This document shows, piece by piece, positions 7,445 to 7,687 of a stretch of 7,687 bases of DNA. The position numbers were made by a program, and so were the translations under genes. The DNA is taken from assembly GCA_910577785.1 (NCBI GenBank), contig CAJTNT010000082.1, positions 1-7,687 on the forward strand. Reading direction: 5' to 3'. The notes beneath the pieces are model-generated. The model ran no database searches, was not told the origin of the DNA, and was given only the letters and a program-made list of their open reading frames with translations. This DNA comes from an uncultured Lachnospiraceae bacterium. GTDB lineage: Bacteria; Bacillota; Clostridia; Lachnospirales; Lachnospiraceae. The number at the start of each line of letters is the position of its first letter. Within the stretch, counting starts at the first letter, position 1.

Positions 7445-7467
7445 TACAGAAGGAGGGTAGAAAATGG
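7444..7467 (+). repeat. Direct repeat copy 1: ribosome binding site plus start segment
   Basis: This segment shares ATACAGAAGGA and the closing ATGG with 7517-7540: 18 of 24 ungapped positions match, at an offset of 73 nt. Each copy joins a strong purine-rich Shine-Dalgarno run to an ATG. This copy contains AGGAGGG and leads only into an 8-codon ORF. Confidence 0.5.
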
Positions 7468-7490
7468 ATAAGGTTGCCAAAGAACAGTGA
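7464..7490 (+). CDS. Eight-codon ORF with a strong ribosome binding site
   Basis: ATG at 7464 sits 6 nt after AGGAGGG (7451-7457), a better initiation signal than several genes here have. It encodes only MDKVAKEQ before TGA (7488-7490). The same frame then stays open for 17 more codons (7491-7541) before TAA at 7542. It may be a leader peptide that passes ribosomes to the next gene, the stump of a gene lost by deletion or nonsense mutation, or an unused site. I do not recognise the peptide. Confidence 0.3.
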   Translation: MDKVAKEQ

Positions 7491-7516
7491 TATTATGTCG
7501 ATTGTATGCCATTTAA

Positions 7517-7540
7517 ATACAGAAGGAAGGGATTTTATGG
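7517..7540 (+). repeat. Direct repeat copy 2: ribosome binding site of the metallo-beta-lactamase-fold gene
   Basis: This is the second copy of the segment at 7444-7467. It contains AGAAGGAAGG (7521-7530), 6 nt ahead of ATG 7537, and supplies the best ribosome binding site for the partial gene that follows. Confidence 0.5.
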
Positions 7541-7687
7541 TTAACATTTATTTACTTCCAGCGGATGAAGGGGACTTTATTTGGGTTAGATATGGAGATG
7601 ATGGAAATTATGCAAATATATTAATTGATGGTGGAACAAAAGATAGTGGAGCTGAGTATGCAGAAATTATTGAATGGATTGGCAGCC
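7537..7687 (+). CDS. Metallo-beta-lactamase-fold protein, N-terminal fragment (3' end outside window)
   Basis: Fifty complete codons are visible and the frame is open to the window end. The peptide starts MVNIYLLPADEGDFIWVRYG and continues through ANILIDGGTKDSG. The pattern of an opening beta strand, GDFIWV, a short turn and ILIDGG is the usual beginning of ComEC/Rec2-like metallo-beta-lactamase-fold proteins, which are metal-dependent hydrolases, often nucleases. The HxHxDH metal site would lie beyond the window, so catalytic competence cannot be judged. ATG 7537 is chosen for its AAGGAAGG and because the first fold strand follows at once. In-frame alternatives are GTG 7441 (overlapping the previous stop as GTGA), TTG 7474 and ATG 7495, each with weaker signals. 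Same strand, a 92-nt gap and no terminator suggest it belongs to the same operon, possibly as an accessory defence gene. The family call rests on a short fragment. Confidence 0.7.
   Translation, partial: MVNIYLLPADEGDFIWVRYGDDGNYANILIDGGTKDSGAEYAEIIEWIGS

Noticed and set aside
7488..7490. In-frame TGA in the short ORF as a selenocysteine codon
   Set aside because: The frame totals only 26 amino-acid positions, no clear hairpin of the bacterial SECIS type was seen just after it, and a stop, scar or leader peptide is simpler.
1838..7687. DISARM or BREX locus
   Set aside because: DISARM also pairs C5 and adenine methyltransferases and BREX has a large adenine methyltransferase, but no DrmA/B/C/D, PglZ or BrxC-like gene is visible. 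The fused nuclease domain fits restriction-modification better. Genes outside the window could change this.
1..7687. CRISPR arrays, tRNA or rRNA genes, insertion sequences
   Set aside because: No regularly spaced repeats, no tRNA cloverleaf pattern, no rRNA segments and no transposase or terminal inverted repeats were recognised by eye. Gaps between genes are all under 300 nt.

Overview
The window looks like chromosomal DNA of an anaerobic gut-type Firmicute, probably a Lachnospiraceae/Clostridia relative. The reasons are an Rnf-complex subunit with clostridial-style ferredoxin motifs, strong AGGAGG ribosome binding sites, GTG/TTG start usage, and a host-like segment of about 50-60% GC followed by AT-rich accessory DNA. 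The exact species cannot be read from the sequence.

Layout. Positions 1-276 are the C-terminal end of rnfB, closed by a long interrupted hairpin with a T-tract (382-442) that I read as the operon terminator. Positions 516-1619 encode an integral-membrane acyltransferase-3 family protein. A 16-codon ORF (1616-1666) overlaps its stop codon and may be the stump of a lost gene. Base composition then falls sharply: 38/60 G+C in 1501-1560, against 20/60 in each of 1621-1680, 2281-2340 and 4921-4980. This marks the left edge of an accessory island.

The island (about 1650 to the end of the window) starts with a good sigma-A-type promoter (1716-1744) and a tightly packed operon. It holds two different cytosine-C5 DNA methyltransferases (1838-3166 and 3144-4199, overlapping by 23 nt) and then a 1081-residue restriction-modification polypeptide (4199-7444, joined by a TGATG overlap). 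That polypeptide carries, in order, a PD-(D/E)xK nuclease-like N-terminus, a helical linker, a gamma-type N6-adenine methyltransferase core and a Type ISP-like C-terminal target-recognition region. After a 92-nt gap, which holds a duplicated ribosome-binding/start segment and an 8-codon ORF, a metallo-beta-lactamase-fold protein begins at 7537 and runs off the window.

How the genes may work together (inference): this is a restriction-modification or anti-phage locus in which the two C5 methyltransferases are made first and probably protect the host, perhaps one for each strand or half of an asymmetric site. The large fused protein would be the cutter and sequence reader. It looks like a Type ISP enzyme without its helicase, and its adenine-methyltransferase motif IV reads NPPC rather than NPP followed by an aromatic residue. 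Protection may therefore have shifted from the built-in N6A domain to the two C5 enzymes. The metallo-beta-lactamase-fold gene could be a further operon member. I do not recognise this exact combination as a named defence system.
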